From the NCBI GenBank assembly GCA_031841125.1, contig CM063108.1, positions 47,948,122-48,012,121 of the forward strand: a DNA stretch of 64,000 nucleotides, in the 5' to 3' direction. A model generated the notes under the pieces. That model was not told where the DNA came from. It saw nothing but the letters and a program-made list of their open reading frames with translations, and made no database searches. The stretch is from Acanthococcus lagerstroemiae. Taxonomy: Eukaryota; Arthropoda; Insecta; Hemiptera; Eriococcidae. The position numbers and the translations under genes were made by a program. Shown piece after piece: positions 61,201 to 64,000 of the stretch (position 1 is its first letter; every line of letters starts with the position of its first letter).

Positions 61201-63115
61201 CATTTAATACTGATCCAAATGACACCAGAATGACACCATGTTCAGCTTCATCGATGAATGTCCGCAAATTCTGCGATAATGATTTAAACTAATAAATACA
61301 AACCATAATGAATATCCAGCTATTGAAAGGTGGATTGAAATTACCTATAAACAAAGGTAAAAGTGGGTTAAAAGTACTATATTTAGCATAATATAACTAA
61401 TGTAAATGTTGAAGAAATAGTATTTCTACCAGCTATTGAGAAAGGGAGGTTCATTTCCCTCTCTGATATAAATAGACGTATGATCTGTGTGTAGATACTT
61501 GCATTCTGTTCTTGATATTCAGACCGTAACAATTTTAATACCTACCTCTTTTCTATATCTACTGTAGAGTGCAGCGCAGACAAATAAATTTAGAGAATTC
61601 ATAAAAAATGAGAACATACCTTCGGTAATGGCGTTGTTGGCCTTAAGTGGAAACCTGCGATTTCAATTGAATTCGGTGTCATAGGTCTGGGATGCATAAT
61701 GGAATGACTATTGATGAACACCAAAGCTGGTGCTTTTGTTCTTATAGCCTCAGGATCCAGACCAAAATGTTCGCGCTTAAACTGGTTTAGTTTTGGAGAA
61801 ATTATCAGCGAACTGTAAGCACCCAACAGTAAAGTCGTCAGAGTATTTATCAGACGCTGATGAAATGTCATTGTCCTTCCAAAATAAGTACGAAAATGTG
61901 GTATAACCGCTGGGTTAAAAGGATTCTGCACAGTTGGCTCTGCTACCCATGTTAGAGGAGGTAGCTGCACGGGCACTGTAACGATAACCGGAATTTGAAG
62001 TTTCTCGGCTACAGTTAGGAAACATCCACACATGTATAGCATTTCCGTGAAAATTAAATCAAATCGTTTGCCCTTTGACGATAGCGCATCCTGTTGATAA
62101 TTTTTATCATAAGTCTTTGTAGGTATATTTATTTATTCTTACTACATAGACGCATATAGAGCGAGAGGTTTCGACGGGCTCTCAAATCCTCTGTACGCCT
62201 CCCCAGGTAAAAAACTAAAAAATTATACAAGCGGAAGAGTGTTCAGCAATGTTTCGAGGAACGTATGGCGATGCACCAAATTGGCTTCTCCGACACCGCA
62301 CCCCTGGCCTCGAAAACTACCCTTTCGAGTATCGCATCAGTAACCAGACGGACGCTTTGATGCTAGCCTGAGCCTCCATTTCGCCTTTCCGCATCCGGTG
62401 CGTGCTGTCCTGCCAGGGCTTTCATGGGACACCTTACTGACCGAGGTAACGCTCACCCAGCATTAATGTGGAATTCGGGTACAGCACACACGGACGCGCT
62501 TCCTCTTCACTCACCTCAATATTCAGCAATATTATGATACTTGTTAACGCCTCATGAGCCTCCTGCTTCCCTCTCCAGTACGGCTATTTGCGCTTATGAT
62601 TTACTAACTACCTCACGTTTTAATTATTTGAAGAAATATTATAATTCTTACGCAGCATATCATATCCAATAAAAATAAGTAAACGAACTTGTATTTCCTT
62701 GATCTTCATTACATTATTACAGAGTTCTCCCTCCATTTCAATCACAGATATCTGCATCTGATAACTATAAATTTGGACAAAGCTATCCATGGATCCTTTA
62801 CCCACATGAATAGTACTATTCAAATTTGAGTTTGTAACAGTGAAATCCTTCGCTATCTTCTGCGATTCCCAGAATGGATTTATAAACGTAATATCATGTC
62901 CAGCTGCATGTAAGCTTCTCATGATACCTTCAGAAAATGAAAAATGACTAAGGGCTGCTATCGGATAAATTCCTAAAATCTTAGCTCCATGAACCGCTGC
63001 GAGACAGCAAAACCATACGAACAGAGCACACTGCAAAACATTAAATGATTCATCGACGCAGTTCGTAAAATGAAATTGCGACATTAAATTGGATCGTACG
63101 TCACCTTACCTTCAT
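58227..63115 (-). CDS. UDP-glycosyltransferase, copy A
   Basis: Tandem paralogue of copy B with the same six coding exon lengths: 63110-63115, 62689-63030, 61620-62090, 61051-61270, 58632-58851, 58227-58506 (1,539 nt, 512 aa). The start is ATGAAG/gtaag, joined to TGTGCTCTG; the exon 2 frame could also begin at an ATG at 63084, but the spliced start gives the same protein length as copy B and a clean signal peptide (MKCALFVWFCCLAAVHGAK). Likely catalytic His31 (LSHFSF). Signature FVSHCGISGVIEAL (residues 354-367) and APLIDDQRTNAALLEDLG; the family's second Gly (HGG/HCG) is kept. Membrane anchor near residues 468-492, tail KLKYLKPQ. Probably ER, lumenal catalytic domain. Intron 4 carries a MULE relic, intron 2 a family R insertion. 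Both paralogues are intact and very similar. Confidence 0.9.
58864..58995 (-). repeat. Family R repeat in UGT-A intron 4
   Basis: Reverse orientation: CACTTGGTGGAGCGTGTGAC, CCCCTGGTCCCGGAAACTAC, TTGGTGACCAGAGGGAG. It lies 12 bp from the exon 5 acceptor, matching the position in UGT-B. Confidence 0.75.
59087..61021. mobile_element. Transposon block in UGT-A intron 4 with inverted CCCGATGCGCAA ends
   Basis: Outer ends are CCCGATGCGCAA (59087-59098) and TTGCGCATCGGG (about 61009-61020). A unit of about 145 bp (GATGCGCAAAATCCCGCCAG, TTTCTGGGTAATCTG, GAGGGTAACTAGA) is present at both ends in the same direction (59087-59215 and 60873-61021). Between them lies a FLYWCH/MULE transposase relic. UGT-B lacks the block, so it arrived after duplication. 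No clear target duplication found. Confidence 0.65.
59460..60850 (-). pseudogene. FLYWCH zinc finger / MULE-type transposase relic
   Basis: From 60850 downwards on the - strand: CHRVRNKECRARAVTNV and SAHTHPPNCEECEAEVV (FLYWCH zinc-finger remnant), ESDLEGRVLVYATRRK, RVWFLDGTFKVP (first block of a MULE transposase domain), SDFENAIIYASTVVFPGI, CCFFPLAQSIYRKIQAEGLQ, SIRQYTHMLAALAYVPV, YFQEYYVHGNPARGQRR and YAPPIWNQHAAVLNNTA. Stops (around 60140 and 59850) and frameshifts break it. These FLYWCH-MULE proteins are common transposon relics in arthropods. The copy is dead but shows that MULEs have been active in this genome. Confidence 0.8.
62251..62521 (+). mobile_element. Family R insertion in UGT-A intron 2, with empty site in copy B
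   Basis: TTCAGCAAT occurs at 62242-62250 and 62522-62530 around a 271-bp insert that matches family R (GAACGTATGGCGATGCACC ... GACACCTTACTGACCGAGG ... CACCTCAATA). The same place in UGT-B (56695-56703) has TTCAGCAAT once with no insert. This gives the element's true ends and a 9-bp target duplication. Confidence 0.85.
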
Positions 63116-64000
63116 TTTTTGCGAATGGTTCCAGAATTAATACACTGAATAATACGGTAGGTAAATAACTCGTATAAGGTAGTACAGCTTGCACTGGTGC
63201 TGATAAAAAAGAGTACTTGTTGGTATAAATGCAACTTTGATTGCTGTGATGCAGCAGAGGAAACCTCGCCATAAATGGGGCAAAATTTTTTTCTGTGCTT
63301 TATCGAAGAGAAGTAATACTAATAGCACCAAACCAAGATATTTACATCGTCCAATCCGAGATGAGCCATTTTTCTGCCATGCAAAACGATCTTAAATATT
63401 CACTTTTACATGGTCCTTCCTGAAGAATTTTTCATTTATTTTTGCTCTCTTGATAACAAATAATAATAACGAAGACCAATCAGCAGCCTGTCTGTCGTAC
63501 AGTCGACGAATTATCAGTATTTCTGAACCGACTGCGGTTATCTTTTTAATCGTACTCTCGTTAATCAAGCATATATGTAACTACAGATTGGAGATTGCAT
63601 TAAGACAACTTCAAAATAAACTTGTAAAAACCCGCGCCGAATGTACCGGTGTAGGTAGGTTCTACTTGAAAAGCTCCCGTAACACGAGCCATTTACCTCC
63701 AGTAGACCAAGGGCCATGTCCAATATTTTTCCTGTAACTGCGTGTATTATGTTTAAACAAGCAGCAATGCTGCACGACTAGGGTCGGCAAATGCTGCAGT
63801 TCCTATCATCTGAATTCTGCTAAACATTAACGCTTTCTATATTCATCAACAGTGGCGGATCCAGGGGGGAGGGCTAAAAGGGCTATAGCCCCTCCCCCCC
63901 CCCCCAAAAAAAATGTTCACTCGCTTTTCCACTTATTTTAGCCACCGATGTTTTTAATGACAGTAGCGCTCATACAGCACAGTTCGTGAATACATATCGC
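63116..64000. other. Upstream region of UGT-A, with a hAT-like terminus at the edge
   Basis: 63345-63440 is similar to 57570-57665 upstream of UGT-B, so the duplicated block included the 5' flank. From about 63850 the sequence CAGTGGCGGATCCAGGGGGG, with CCCCTCCCCCCCC, resembles a hAT-type transposon end that would run out of the window. The remainder shows no gene. Confidence 0.5.

Noticed and set aside
62620..63084. UGT-A beginning at the ATG of 63084 as one longer exon
   Set aside because: The ag/TGTGCTCTG acceptor joined to ATGAAG at 63110-63115 gives a clean signal peptide and the same structure as copy B; the unspliced start adds unlike sequence in the two copies.

Overview
The window is eukaryotic and reads as an insect nuclear genome. 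It is AT-rich, its genes are split by many GT-AG introns, and it is crowded with LINE, MITE and SINE debris. A hemipteran such as a scale insect or mealybug is plausible, but this rests on general resemblance and is a weak inference. Nothing looks bacterial.

Two kinds of host gene can be read completely. (1) A type I animal fatty acid synthase (FAS) lies on the + strand from 5044 to 44145. I could place 36 coding exons whose splice phases all agree; they total 7,191 nt including the stop, or 2,396 residues, in the order KS-AT-DH-pseudoME-pseudoKR-ER-KR-ACP-TE. (2) Two tandem UDP-glycosyltransferase (UGT) genes lie on the - strand at 53504-57306 (copy B) and 58227-63115 (copy A). Each has six coding exons of identical lengths (6, 342, 471, 220, 220, 280 nt) and encodes 512 residues with a signal peptide, the UGT signature and a C-terminal membrane anchor.

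Layout: 1-5041 is upstream DNA with LINE reverse transcriptase relics, one of them inside a terminal-inverted-repeat element. 5042-44145 is FAS; its introns hold a 107-bp-stem hairpin (intron 4), LINE pieces, a pair of hAT-like MITEs, a SINE and an 11.75-kb transposon (intron 16). 44146-53503 is intergenic: a palindromic repeat array, a nested MITE, a tRNA-derived SINE and a broken Tigger/pogo transposase. 53504-64000 holds the two UGTs, their intronic insertions (one a FLYWCH/MULE transposase relic) and upstream DNA.

The most unusual structure is the 20462-32215 element. It has a perfect 9-bp target duplication (CTTGGTTTA) and inverted repeats of about 640 bp that are nearly identical. Its ends carry clusters of the 9-mer AAATGTACC at exact offsets 0, 11, 21 and 42, and the clusters recur about every 147 bp, so all sites would lie on one face of the helix. 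It sits directly beside the splice acceptor of FAS exon 17, leaving 17 nt of original intron (counting the target duplication) before the exon.

FAS makes long-chain fatty acids in the cytosol; UGTs glycosylate small lipophilic molecules in the ER lumen. Nothing in the sequence proves a joint pathway.
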